Origin: an uncultured Sphingomonadaceae bacterium
GTDB taxonomy: Bacteria; Pseudomonadota; Alphaproteobacteria; Sphingomonadales; Sphingomonadaceae
Assembly: GCA_947499975.1 (NCBI GenBank)
Contig: CANMQE010000004.1
Location: 1 to 64,000, forward strand
Reading direction: 5' to 3'
Length of the DNA stretch: 64,000 bases
Shown in pieces: positions 34,742 through 43,839 of the stretch; the stretch's first letter is position 1; each line of letters opens with the position of its first letter. Position numbers and translations under genes: made by a program. Below the pieces are notes generated by a model, which did not search any database, had not been told where the DNA came from, and saw nothing but the letters and a program-made list of their open reading frames with translations.

Positions 34742-35028
34742 AGCGCTGGGCAGGACCGATATCGGCGGCGCTGGCCCTAGCGGTTTGCAGCTGCACGTCA
34801 GTCGATCACATCGTGGCGGACCGGGGCGATCTGTTGTCCGCACCGCGCCAGAACCAGACGCTGGGTGAAGAGATCAAGGCAGAACTCGATGATGGATGCC
34901 TCGTCGCGGGCAGTCGCCAAGGCGATGCTTGCCGGGAACGGATCGAGGAACTGGGAGAGGTGCTTGGCCCGCCGCCGCCATTGCCCGAATCGGTCGCGCC
35001 TCCACGCGGCGAGCGCACAGCCCGCTGA
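34738..35028 (+). CDS. Small putative lipoprotein
   Basis: A 96-residue product whose GTG start overlaps the GFA stop as GTGA, within a gagaggggtga ribosome site. A short hydrophobic N-terminus ends in a lipobox-like AVCSC. The remainder is polar, with two further Cys residues (DGCLVAG, DACRERI) that could pair, and a Pro-rich end. It is the third gene of the transporter operon. The function is unknown. Confidence 0.6.
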   Translation: MKRWAGPISAALALAVCSCTSVDHIVADRGDLLSAPRQNQTLGEEIKAELDDGCLVAGSRQGDACRERIEELGEVLGPPPPLPESVAPPRGERTAR

Positions 35029-35040
35029 TTGCAGGCAGCA

Positions 35041-35076
35041 AAAAGCCCCGCTCCGCCAGGTGCGGAACGGGGCTTT
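35041..35076. terminator. Bidirectional terminator
   Basis: A long stem (aaagccccgctccgc with gcggaacggggcttt, one mismatch) has flanking A and T runs and lies between two convergent genes. Confidence 0.85.
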
Positions 35077-35093
35077 GCTGTAATTTGCCGCTA

Positions 35094-35303
35094 TTACTCG
35101 GTAGGCTGGGCCTGTTCCTCGTTCGGATCCTGCGTCGGCACTTCGCCGGTAGGATCGGATTCCACCAGCTGGGCCACCTGGTCATAGACCTCAGCGTTCT
35201 GGTTCATCTGGTCGGCGACGGGCGGGTTCTGTTCGCCCACCTGCCGGAAGAACATGGAAGCATCGCGCAGCATCTTGGCGGCGAGTTCGGAATTGGTCGG
35301 CAT
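35094..35303 (-). CDS. Small acidic hypothetical protein
   Basis: A 69-residue protein starting at ATG 35303, seven bases after a strong aaggag site. It begins MPTNSELAAKMLRDASMFFR, a predicted helix, and has a Gln/Asn/Pro/Glu-rich C-terminus (DPTGEVPTQDPNEEQAQPTE). There is no signal peptide. It lies between the bidirectional terminator and clpX on the same strand as clpX. The function is unknown, but the ribosome site makes it credible. Confidence 0.65.
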   Translation of the reverse strand: MPTNSELAAKMLRDASMFFRQVGEQNPPVADQMNQNAEVYDQVAQLVESDPTGEVPTQDPNEEQAQPTE

Positions 35304-35442
35304 AGGTAATCTCCTTCTTGCCCCGCAGAGCGGGGTTGGTCTGGCGCGTCCGTAGATCAGGCGCGCGGGTTCGAGGCCTGAACAGGCCTGTGATGATTTC
35401 CGGGAATAGATGGCCGGGTGGGAGGCAGGATGCAGCAGGCGA

Positions 35443-36714
35443 TTACGCCGCTGCTTCCTTCTTTTTCCCATTGTCGTTGGCAAGCACGCGCACGGGTTCC
35501 TTGCGGCCCTCGACCACGTCGGCATCCACCACGACTTCCGACACATTGTCCATGCTGGGCAGATCGAACATGGTGTCGAGCAGCAGCCCCTCCACAATGG
35601 AGCGCAGGCCGCGCGCGCCGGTCTTGCGCTTGATCGCCTTCTTGGCGATGGCTTCCAGCGCCTCGTCGGTAAAGGTGAGTTCCACCTCCTCCAGTTCGAA
35701 CAGCTTGTGATACTGCTTCACCAGCGCGTTCTTCGGCTCCTTCAGGATCGTCACCAGCGCATCTGTATCCAGATCGTGCAACGTGGCGATCACGGGGAGG
35801 CGGCCGACAAATTCGGGGATCAGGCCGAACTTCAGCAGATCCTCGGGCTCGCACTTCTCCAGCATTTCGCCGATCTTGGCCTTGCTGGGATCTTCCACGT
35901 TTGCACCGAAACCGATGGAACGCTTCTGCAGACGGTCCCCGATGATCTTTTCAAGGCCGGCAAAGGCACCGCCCACGATGAACAGGATGTTCGTGGTGTC
36001 CACCTGCAGGAATTCCTGCTGCGGGTGCTTGCGCCCGCCCTGCGGGGGAACGGAGGCGGTGGTGCCTTCCATCAGCTTCAGCAGAGCCTGCTGCACGCCT
36101 TCGCCCGACACGTCGCGGGTGATGGAGGGGTTTTCCGCCTTGCGGGTAATCTTGTCGATCTCGTCGATGTAGACGATGCCGTGCTGGGCCTTCTCGACAT
36201 TGTAATCGGAAGATTGCAGCAGCTTCAGGATGATGTTCTCGACATCCTCACCGACATAGCCCGCTTCGGTAAGCGTGGTGGCATCGGCCATGGTGAAGGG
36301 CACGTCGAACGTGCGCGCCAGCGTCTGCGCCAGCAGCGTCTTGCCGCTGCCGGTGGGGCCGACGAGCAGGATATTGGACTTCGCCAGTTCCACATCGCCC
36401 TGTTTGCTGGAATGCTTCAGGCGCTTGTAATGATTGTGCACGGCAACAGAGAGCACGCGCTTGGCGCGTTCCTGACCGATCACGTAATCGTTCAGCGTTT
36501 CGCAGATATCGATAGGGGCAGGCACGCCGCCATCCTTGCGACCGCCCAGACCGCTCTTGGCCTCTTCGCGGATGATGTCGTTGCATAGTTCAACGCATTC
36601 GTCGCAGATGAAGACGGTTGGGCCCGCAATCAGCTTACGGACCTCGTGCTGGCTCTTGCCGCAGAAACTGCAGTAGAGAGTGCTTTTGCTGTCGGTTCCG
36701 CTCAACTTAGTCAT
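35443..36714 (-). CDS. clpX: ATP-dependent Clp protease ATP-binding subunit ClpX
   Basis: A 423-residue AAA+ unfoldase that feeds substrates to ClpP. The N-terminal zinc domain has four Cys (YCSFCGKSQ and [10 protein letters not shown]). Walker A is GPTGSGKT, Walker B reads [11 protein letters not shown], and RSIGFGANV is the ClpP-binding loop region. clpP lies upstream on the same strand with a 200-base gap, the common alphaproteobacterial clpP-clpX order. Confidence 0.97.
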   Translation of the reverse strand: MTKLSGTDSKSTLYCSFCGKSQHEVRKLIAGPTVFICDECVELCNDIIREEAKSGLGGRKDGGVPAPIDICETLNDYVIGQERAKRVLSVAVHNHYKRLKHSSKQGDVELAKSNILLVGPTGSGKTLLAQTLARTFDVPFTMADATTLTEAGYVGEDVENIILKLLQSSDYNVEKAQHGIVYIDEIDKITRKAENPSITRDVSGEGVQQALLKLMEGTTASVPPQGGRKHPQQEFLQVDTTNILFIVGGAFAGLEKIIGDRLQKRSIGFGANVEDPSKAKIGEMLEKCEPEDLLKFGLIPEFVGRLPVIATLHDLDTDALVTILKEPKNALVKQYHKLFELEEVELTFTDEALEAIAKKAIKRKTGARGLRSIVEGLLLDTMFDLPSMDNVSEVVVDADVVEGRKEPVRVLANDNGKKKEAAA

Positions 36715-36914
36715 AACCTTCGTCCTATGCGCCCGGTCCTTTGTCTGAAAAGACGCGGGGCGCGGGAGAATCAGCCTGCCAATCTAGGGCAGGCAACGTG
36801 AATATCAAACAATTGCCAACCTAGCACCCCCGGCTTGCGCCAGCCTGAAGGTTCACGGTTGCCAAAATGCTACGAATTGCGGGCCGATCGCGAAACCGGC
36901 CCGCAATCGCACAC

Positions 36915-37610
36915 TTATTCGCTTTCCTTGGTGGGTGCGCCGCCAGTGCCGTCGCGATCGTGCTCGGAATCGTCCTTGGGACGGTGTGCGAACACGGCAT
37001 CCACGATACCGAATTTCTTGGCTTCCTCGGCTTCCAGGAAGGTGTCGCGGTCCATTGCCTTCTCGATATCGGAAAGGCTCTGACCGGTGTATTCGACGTA
37101 GAGATCGTTCATCCGCTTGCGGATGCGCAGGATCTCGCGCGCCTGGATTTCAATATCGGAAGCCATGCCGCGGGCACCGCCGCTGGGCTGGTGAACCATC
37201 ACGCGGGCATTGGGCAATGCCACGCGCATGCCGGGTTCGCCCGCTGCCAGCAGGAAGCTGCCCATAGAGGCCGCCTGGCCCACCACTACGGTGCGCACCT
37301 TCGGCTTGATGTACTGCATGGTATCATGGATCGCCATGCCGGCCGTCACCACGCCGCCGGGCGAATTGATGTACATCGAGATATCCTGGCTGTTCTCGCT
37401 TTCGAGGAACAGCAGCTGGGCGACGATCAGGGATGCCATGTTGTCTTCCACCTGTCCGGTGACGAAGACGATACGCTCGCGCAGCAGGCGGCTGAAGATA
37501 TCGAAGCTGCGCTCTCCGCGGCTGGTCGATTCGACGACGACCGGAACGAGTGCGCCGGTAACTGGGTCTGTGGTGAACTGGTCTTTCTTGTCGCCGAACA
37601 GGTCGAACAT
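36915..37610 (-). CDS. clpP: ATP-dependent Clp protease proteolytic subunit
   Basis: A 231-residue serine protease. The start is ATG 37610 after agaagga; the open frame further upstream has no family sequence. The catalytic triad is Ser 115 ([11 protein letters not shown]), His 140 (VMVHQPSGG) and the Asp of MDRDTF. The C-terminal extension of about 20 residues ([18 protein letters not shown]) is longer than in E. coli. It acts with ClpX encoded just downstream. Confidence 0.97.
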   Translation of the reverse strand: MFDLFGDKKDQFTTDPVTGALVPVVVESTSRGERSFDIFSRLLRERIVFVTGQVEDNMASLIVAQLLFLESENSQDISMYINSPGGVVTAGMAIHDTMQYIKPKVRTVVVGQAASMGSFLLAAGEPGMRVALPNARVMVHQPSGGARGMASDIEIQAREILRIRKRMNDLYVEYTGQSLSDIEKAMDRDTFLEAEEAKKFGIVDAVFAHRPKDDSEHDRDGTGGAPTKESE

Positions 37611-37833
37611 GCGTGGTCCTTCTCTCGTGATTGCGGAGCCTATGTCGCGTCTTGCGGCCACAGGTTCAAGGGGGTGTGCCCCTCGTGTCTTCAGATTCCG
37701 TTGATCGGGCGCAGATTGCCGTTGGTCAGTTGATCGGCTGCATCGCAACGTTCGTCGATCCCGTGCAGCGCCCACAGAAAGTTTCCCCTGTAACCGCAAC
37801 GATTACAGATGTGGTTGAGGGAAGACACTGACT

Positions 37834-39948
37834 TTGAGGAAAAAACTGACCGCTGCCGCTACCATTTCGCCAGCCGCGATGGCCACCGCACTCGCTGGCC
37901 CGGCCAGCGCGCAGGAAACAGGCGCAGACGAGATGGCCGACGGCGCCGCAATCCCCGCGCCGATTGCCGCCGAAACAACCGGCGCCAAGCGCGTATTCAC
38001 TCCTGCCGATTTCGTGCGCTTCGCCCCGCGCAACGCGCTCGACATGCTGGAAGAGGTGCCGGGCTTCACCTTGCGCGGGGAGGACGGCCAGCGCGGGTTG
38101 GGGCAGGCCAGCGCCAATGTGCTGATTGACGGGGAGCGGATCACCAACAAGTCCGAAGGGGTGTTCACCCAGCTTCAGCGCATCGGCACCGACAGGGTGG
38201 CGCGCATCGAGATCGTGGAGGCCGCCGCGCTCGGTATCGCGGGGCTATCCGGCCAGGTGGCGAACGTGGTGACGCGATCCGATCCTCTCAGCGGTCGTTT
38301 CATCTATCGCGCCAATTTCCGGCCCAAGTATGCAGAACCCAGCTTCATCGGCGGCGAAATCTCGCTGAGCGGATCGAGCGAGAGCCTGCAATGGACGTTG
38401 GCTGTGGCAAACGGCGTGGGGCGGGGCGCGGCGGGAGGGGGAGAGGCCTTCATCTTCGGCCCCGATGGCGAATTGCTGGAAACGCGCGACATCCGCATGC
38501 AGTTCGTAGGTGATTTCCCGCGCGCTTCGGGTCAGGTGCAATGGACCTCTCCCGGCGGGGCGGTGATAAACCTCAACGGCACTTACCGCCGCAATTACGA
38601 GGATTTCCTGGACGACCAGTTCCGCGATGTGGCGACGGGCGTCGATCGCCAGCGCACCTTCACCAGCCGCGATCGTGGCTGGGGCTATGAACTGGGCGGC
38701 GATATCCAGTTCGATCTGGGGCCCGGCCAGCTGAAGATGATTGGCCTGGAACGTTACAACCGCAATCGCAGCCGGGCAGATTCCGTTCTCGTCTTCGAGG
38801 ATGGAAGCCCGGATACGGGCAACAGGTTTGCTTCCCGCAGCGAATCCGGTGAACGCATAGGCCGCGCCGAATATAGCTGGGCCATGCTGGGCGGCGACTG
38901 GCAAGTGGATGCGGAAGCCGCCTTCAACCGGCTGGATCGCACGTCGCGCCTGTTCGACCTCGAACCTTCGGGCGATTTTGTCGAGATCGACTTTCCCAAC
39001 GGCACGGGCGGGGTGACGGAAGATCGTTACGAGACGATCCTGACCCACAGCCGCAGCCTGGCGAGCAGTCTGACGCTGCAACTGGGTGCCGGAGGCGAAT
39101 ATTCCACGATCGCACAAACGGGCGCAGGCGGGCTCACGCGCAGCTTCTGGCGGCCCAAGGGTTCGGCAAATCTTGCCTGGAAGGTGGAAGACGGGTTGGA
39201 CCTGTCGCTGAAAGTGGCGCGCACCGTGGGCCAGCTTTCCTTTGGCGATTTCCTCGCCAGCGTGTCCCTCAATCAGAACCAGCAGAACGCCGGGAATGTG
39301 GAACTGGTGCCGTCGCAAAGCTGGGAGGTCGATTTCGAAGCCGTGAAGAGCCTCGGCAGTTGGGGCAGTGCGGAACTGACGCTTTTCGCCCGCCTTATCG
39401 AGGATTACATCGAGTTCATTCCCGTCGAAGGCGGGCTGGAAACGCGCGGCAATATCGACAGCGCCACGCTCTATGGCTTGCGCTGGAACAGCACCGTGCA
39501 GCTTGAGCCCGTCGGCTTCAAGGGTGCGCAACTGGAAGTCACCCTGCAACTGGAAGAAAGCGAACTCACCGATCCCCTTACGGGCGAAAGCCGCAGCTTT
39601 GGCGGACATCAGGATCGCGAACTGGACGTGGAACTGCGCCACGACATTCCCGGCAGCAACTGGGCATGGGGCGCGGGCCTCGAGTACAACCACACGCTGC
39701 CTTATTACAGGCTGAGCGAAACAGGCATGAACTACGAGGGGCCGACGTACACCTATGCCTTCATCGAACATAAGGACGTGTTCGGAATGACCGCCAACCT
39801 CTCCGTCTTCAACCTGACGGACGGGCGCGCGCTACAGGACCGTTTCGTTTATGCAGGTTATCGCGATCGCAGCCCGCTGCTGTTCCGCGAAACGCAGGAT
39901 CTTTCGGTCCAGCCCATCATCAGCTTCCGCCTTACGGGCGACTTCTGA
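37834..39948 (+). CDS. TonB-dependent outer-membrane receptor, paralogue 1
   Basis: A 704-residue protein starting at TTG 37834 with gagggaag upstream. Signal peptide MRKKLTAAATISPAAMATAL ends in PASAQ. The plug domain includes FTPADFVRFAPRNALDMLEE, ANVLIDGERI and VEAAALGIAGLSGQVANVV. The remainder is beta-barrel, ending in FRLTGDF with terminal Phe. It resembles the protein at 41659-43788 throughout (FTPADF.RFAPRNA, QNAGN, EHKDVFG). The ligand is unknown. An amidase gene lies between the two paralogues. Confidence 0.9.
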   Translation: MRKKLTAAATISPAAMATALAGPASAQETGADEMADGAAIPAPIAAETTGAKRVFTPADFVRFAPRNALDMLEEVPGFTLRGEDGQRGLGQASANVLIDGERITNKSEGVFTQLQRIGTDRVARIEIVEAAALGIAGLSGQVANVVTRSDPLSGRFIYRANFRPKYAEPSFIGGEISLSGSSESLQWTLAVANGVGRGAAGGGEAFIFGPDGELLETRDIRMQFVGDFPRASGQVQWTSPGGAVINLNGTYRRNYEDFLDDQFRDVATGVDRQRTFTSRDRGWGYELGGDIQFDLGPGQLKMIGLERYNRNRSRADSVLVFEDGSPDTGNRFASRSESGERIGRAEYSWAMLGGDWQVDAEAAFNRLDRTSRLFDLEPSGDFVEIDFPNGTGGVTEDRYETILTHSRSLASSLTLQLGAGGEYSTIAQTGAGGLTRSFWRPKGSANLAWKVEDGLDLSLKVARTVGQLSFGDFLASVSLNQNQQNAGNVELVPSQSWEVDFEAVKSLGSWGSAELTLFARLIEDYIEFIPVEGGLETRGNIDSATLYGLRWNSTVQLEPVGFKGAQLEVTLQLEESELTDPLTGESRSFGGHQDRELDVELRHDIPGSNWAWGAGLEYNHTLPYYRLSETGMNYEGPTYTYAFIEHKDVFGMTANLSVFNLTDGRALQDRFVYAGYRDRSPLLFRETQDLSVQPIISFRLTGDF

Positions 39949-39989
39949 AAGGCTTGCGATAGGCAGGGGCAGGGCGCACAAGGCTGGGC

Positions 39990-41558
39990 ATGAGAGCAAA
40001 CATGCCCGCCGCACTTGCTGCGGTATCACTCGCCCTTTCGGGCTGCGTCGCCTCCCCGGTATCCGGTTCTCCTGACGTTCGCGCAGAGCGCGTGAACGTG
40101 TCTGGCGCTGACAGCGAGCAAGTGCGCGACACATCGCCTGTCGTGATCGACCCGTGGACCGGCAGATCCTCCGCCGAAATTCGTGAACTTGACCGCCGGC
40201 TCAATAGCCTGATCGTCTTCGACTTCGCTGCGCTGGAGGCCCCGCAGGCACCGGATACGCTGCTGGAAGGGCGCACCGTGCTGGTGAAGGACAATATCGA
40301 GACGCGGGAATGGCCGACCACTGCCGGCAGCCTTGCGCTGGCCGACAACATGACGGGCCGCGATGCCGCCTTGATCGAGAACCTGCGCGCACGCGGCGGC
40401 GTGGTACTGGGCAAGACGAACCTTTCCGAATGGGCCAATTTCCGCAGCACGAACTCCACCAGCGGGTGGAGCGCGGTGGGCGGGCAGACGCGCAATCCCC
40501 ATGCCACGGATCGCAACCCCTGCGGATCGTCATCGGGCAGTGGCGCGGCGGTGGCAGCCGGTTTCGCCTGGGCGGCCATCGGTACAGAGACGGACGGCTC
40601 TATCACCTGCCCTGCCAGCGTGAACGGGGTGGTTGGTTTCAAGCCCACAGTGGGCATGGTCAGCCGCACGCATATCGTGCCGCTCAGCGCCAGCCAGGAT
40701 ACCGCGGGGCCGATGGCCCGCAGCGTCGCCGATGCGGCCCTTTTGCTCACCGCGATTGCGGGCAGCGATCCGCGTGATCCCGCCACGACTGATGCCGATG
40801 CGCATGCCACCAACTTTGCACAAGGCATCGAGCGGTCATCCCTGCAGGGCGTTCGCATCGGCGTTATGCGCGACAGGTTCGGCGGATATGCGCCGCTGGG
40901 CCAGATCTGGGAGCAGGCGCTGGGCGACCTGCGCCGCGCGGGTGCCGTGCTGGTGGATATCGAATACGGCCCTCCGTCTGCACTGGGAGAAGCTGAATAC
41001 ACCGTCCTCCTGCACGAGTTCCGCCGCGATATCGGCCCCTATCTGCAATCCTCTCCTGCAGACATCGAAGTGCGATTATTGCAGGACCTCATCAATTTCA
41101 ACGCCGTCCACGCACTTTCGGAAATGCGCTGGTTCGGTCAGGAAATCTTCGAGATGGCGCAGGAGACGACAGACGAGGCGGCCTATCAGGAGGCGCTCGC
41201 TACATCCCGCCGCCTTGCCCGTGAGGAAGGCATCGATGCACTGCTGGCCGACAACGCCGTCGATTTCCTGATCGCGCCCACGCGCGGCCCGGCCTGGAAC
41301 GTGGATCTCGTGCTTGGGGATCATTTCACGGGCGGCATCGGGATCGGCAGCCTTGCCGCGGTGGCAGGCTATCCGCATCTCACCGTGCCGATGGGGCATA
41401 TCGAGGGCTTGCCCGTGGGCCTCTCCTTCATCGGCGCGCAATGGGACGATCGCGCGATACTGCATGCCGGTGCGGCGTACGAACGGGTCCGCTCGATCGA
41501 ACTGCCCACCCCGCGTATCGCCCCGTGGCAACCCTGGGGAACCACGGCGGAAGATTGA
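39990..41558 (+). CDS. Amidase signature family lipoprotein
   Basis: A 522-residue protein with a lipoprotein signal (LAAVSLALSGC). The amidase-signature domain has Lys in VLVKDNIET, a Ser in GSSSGSGAAVAAGFAW, and the nucleophilic Ser region GTETDGSITCPAS, giving the Ser-cisSer-Lys triad. FKPTVGMVSR is also typical. Anchoring to a membrane is unusual for the family. Placement between two TonB receptors suggests periplasmic processing of an imported amide or peptide, which is inference. Confidence 0.88.
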   Translation: MRANMPAALAAVSLALSGCVASPVSGSPDVRAERVNVSGADSEQVRDTSPVVIDPWTGRSSAEIRELDRRLNSLIVFDFAALEAPQAPDTLLEGRTVLVKDNIETREWPTTAGSLALADNMTGRDAALIENLRARGGVVLGKTNLSEWANFRSTNSTSGWSAVGGQTRNPHATDRNPCGSSSGSGAAVAAGFAWAAIGTETDGSITCPASVNGVVGFKPTVGMVSRTHIVPLSASQDTAGPMARSVADAALLLTAIAGSDPRDPATTDADAHATNFAQGIERSSLQGVRIGVMRDRFGGYAPLGQIWEQALGDLRRAGAVLVDIEYGPPSALGEAEYTVLLHEFRRDIGPYLQSSPADIEVRLLQDLINFNAVHALSEMRWFGQEIFEMAQETTDEAAYQEALATSRRLAREEGIDALLADNAVDFLIAPTRGPAWNVDLVLGDHFTGGIGIGSLAAVAGYPHLTVPMGHIEGLPVGLSFIGAQWDDRAILHAGAAYERVRSIELPTPRIAPWQPWGTTAED

Positions 41559-41658
41559 ACCGACAGGCAGCCATACCGCTGCTTTCGCTGGGTCATCTTT
41601 ACCTTTGTGACAAGGTGGTATAGCGCGCCGGACATAATCAACCAAGGGAGAGTCTTGC

Positions 41659-43788
41659 GTGCCGTTCCGCCTTCATCAGGCTGCCCATGTGGCATTGGTC
41701 GCAGCTTTCCTGTGCCCATCGACGCATGCATTTGCTCAGGATCTCGATCCGAAAGACGCCGCTCCGCCCGATGCAACCGAGGTGCCGCCCCCTCTTGACG
41801 AGCGGCCCGCATCCAGCGCGGCAGCACGCGAGGTCTTTACGCCCGCCGATTTCGCGCGTTTCGCGCCCCGTAACGCTGCCGACCTGATCGAGGAAATTCC
41901 GGGGTTTGAGATTGACAACAGTGGCGGGGGCAGCCGCGGCTTTGGCCAGGCGCAGGAAAACCTGCTGATCAACGGCTCGCGCATCTCCAGCAAATCCACC
42001 AGCACGGCAGAGCAGCTTGCCCGCATCCCGGTGGACAACGTCATCCGTATCGAAATGGTGGACGGCGCAACGCTGGAAATACCGGGACTTTCGGGGCGGG
42101 TGGCCAACATCATCGTGGAGCAGGGCGGCCTGGCAGGCCAGTTTGAGTATCGACCGGAGTTCTACACCGGCGTTGCCGATCCCAGCCTCTTCGAAGGGGA
42201 GGTTTCCCTGTCGGGCAGTGTCGGGCTGATGGATTTCACCCTGGCGCTGGAGAACGAGGGTTTTTACCGCGGCTCGCAAGGTCCGGCCATTTTCACCGAT
42301 GCTCTTGGTGTGGTGGACGCGCGGGAGAACACGTCGACCGGCGATTTCAACAGGCCCGCTCTCAACGGTCAGTTCCAGTTCGACCTTGGGCCTGAAACCA
42401 TCGCCAATCTCAACATGAGCGGCGGACTGGCCTTCTTCCGCAGCGAGGAAGTGGAGACGCGGATAGGCGCCAACCCGCTCGATCCGTTCCTGGAGCAATT
42501 CCGGGCCAGCAACGACGAATGGTTTTACGAGATAGGCGCCGATGTGCAGTTCCCGCTGGGGCCGGGCCAGTTGAAGCTGATCGCGCTCGAGGCGTTCGAA
42601 AACAGCGACTTTCTAACCGCTTCATTGCTGGATCTCGGCACGCGGCCCACCAGCGGTGTGCAATTCGCACGCGTTCGCGATACCGGAGAGCGGATTGCAC
42701 GCGCCGAATATGGTTGGGGCATGTGGAGCGCCGACTGGCAGGTTTCCGGAGAGGCCGCCTTCAACAGGTTGGACCAGGTTGGCCGCCTGTTCGGCTACGA
42801 TCTGGTGGCGGAGCAGTACGCCGAGATACCCTTTCCCGCAGGGGCGGGAGGCGTGCAGGAAGACCGCTACGAAGCGCTGCTGAGCGTAGGCTTTCCGCTG
42901 ACCGACAGGCTCTCGGTGCAAATCGTGGGCGGGGGCGAATATTCGCAGATCGCGCAGACCGGCTCGGGCGCATTGTCGCGCACGTTCCAGCGGCCCAAGG
43001 GAACCTTGAATATCGCCTGGGCACCGGCAGCGGGCCTGGACATCAACTTGGAACTGGCGCGACGCGTGGGCCAGCTGAATTTCGGCGACTTCCTTGCCAG
43101 TGTGAACCTGACAGAGGAGCAGGAGAACGCCGGAAACAACAATCTGCGGCCCCAACAGAACTGGGATGCGAAGCTGGAGGTGGCCAAGAACTTCGGCCCG
43201 TGGGGCTCCGCCACGCTGACATTGTTCGACGAACGGATCGAGGATCTCGTGCTGATCGTGCCGGTTTTCGGCGGCGGGGAGGCGCGTGGCAATATCGACA
43301 GCGCGCGACGCTATGGCGCGCTACTGAATGGGCGGCTGGAGATGGAGCCACTGGGTATTCGCGGGGCGCAACTGGATGTTCGCCTCGAGGTCGAGAATTC
43401 CAGCCTTACCGATCCGGTTACGAGCGTTGATCGCCGCTTTGACGGAAATGATCCCTTCCAGATCGAACTGGATTTCCGCCACGACGTACCGGAAACCAGT
43501 TACGCCTGGGGCTTCGGTTTCCGCGATACCGAACGCGCGCCGTTCTTCAGGGTGGAAGAGGTGTTTTTCGATCACGGCCCGAGCACGTTCGGATCGGTTT
43601 TTGTGGAACACAAGGACGTGTTCGGCACCACGGTGCGATTGCGGATGGGCAATGTGTTCGATGGCGCCACCACCTTGCAGCGCACCGTCTTTACAGGTCC
43701 GCGCGATGAAGGGCAGGTTCTGTTTACGGAAAATCGCCGCCGCGCCATTGGCCAGACGATGCGCGTGACCGTTACGGGCAGCTTCTAG
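41659..43788 (+). CDS. TonB-dependent outer-membrane receptor, paralogue 2
   Basis: A 709-residue protein starting at GTG 41659 after agggag. The signal peptide ends in STHAFAQ. The plug begins FTPADFARFAPRNAADLIEE, with NLLINGSRISSK and VDGATLEIPGLSGRVANIIV, and the barrel ends FTENRRRAIGQ...VTGSF. It aligns along its length with the receptor at 37834-39948 (about the same size), so the two arose by duplication. The N-terminal region after the signal is Pro/Asp-rich. The ligand is unknown. Confidence 0.9.
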   Translation: MPFRLHQAAHVALVAAFLCPSTHAFAQDLDPKDAAPPDATEVPPPLDERPASSAAAREVFTPADFARFAPRNAADLIEEIPGFEIDNSGGGSRGFGQAQENLLINGSRISSKSTSTAEQLARIPVDNVIRIEMVDGATLEIPGLSGRVANIIVEQGGLAGQFEYRPEFYTGVADPSLFEGEVSLSGSVGLMDFTLALENEGFYRGSQGPAIFTDALGVVDARENTSTGDFNRPALNGQFQFDLGPETIANLNMSGGLAFFRSEEVETRIGANPLDPFLEQFRASNDEWFYEIGADVQFPLGPGQLKLIALEAFENSDFLTASLLDLGTRPTSGVQFARVRDTGERIARAEYGWGMWSADWQVSGEAAFNRLDQVGRLFGYDLVAEQYAEIPFPAGAGGVQEDRYEALLSVGFPLTDRLSVQIVGGGEYSQIAQTGSGALSRTFQRPKGTLNIAWAPAAGLDINLELARRVGQLNFGDFLASVNLTEEQENAGNNNLRPQQNWDAKLEVAKNFGPWGSATLTLFDERIEDLVLIVPVFGGGEARGNIDSARRYGALLNGRLEMEPLGIRGAQLDVRLEVENSSLTDPVTSVDRRFDGNDPFQIELDFRHDVPETSYAWGFGFRDTERAPFFRVEEVFFDHGPSTFGSVFVEHKDVFGTTVRLRMGNVFDGATTLQRTVFTGPRDEGQVLFTENRRRAIGQTMRVTVTGSF

Positions 43789-43796
43789 AACTAACG

Positions 43797-43830
43797 ATGC
43801 CCCCTGCGTGCCCATGGCACGAGGGGGCAT
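43797..43830. terminator. Hairpin between convergent genes
   Basis: A stem formed by atgccccct.cgtgcc and ggcacg.agggggcat with one bulge has a CAT loop. It lies between the receptor gene and the trigger factor gene. There is no good T-run, so intrinsic termination is uncertain. Confidence 0.5.
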
Positions 43831-43839
43831 GTTCAAGCC

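Noticed and set aside
38245..39771. Long minus-strand open frame (508 codons) inside the first TonB receptor gene
   Set aside because: It is the antisense shadow of a high-GC gene. It has no ribosome site or family motif, while the plus-strand frame has a signal peptide, plug and barrel.
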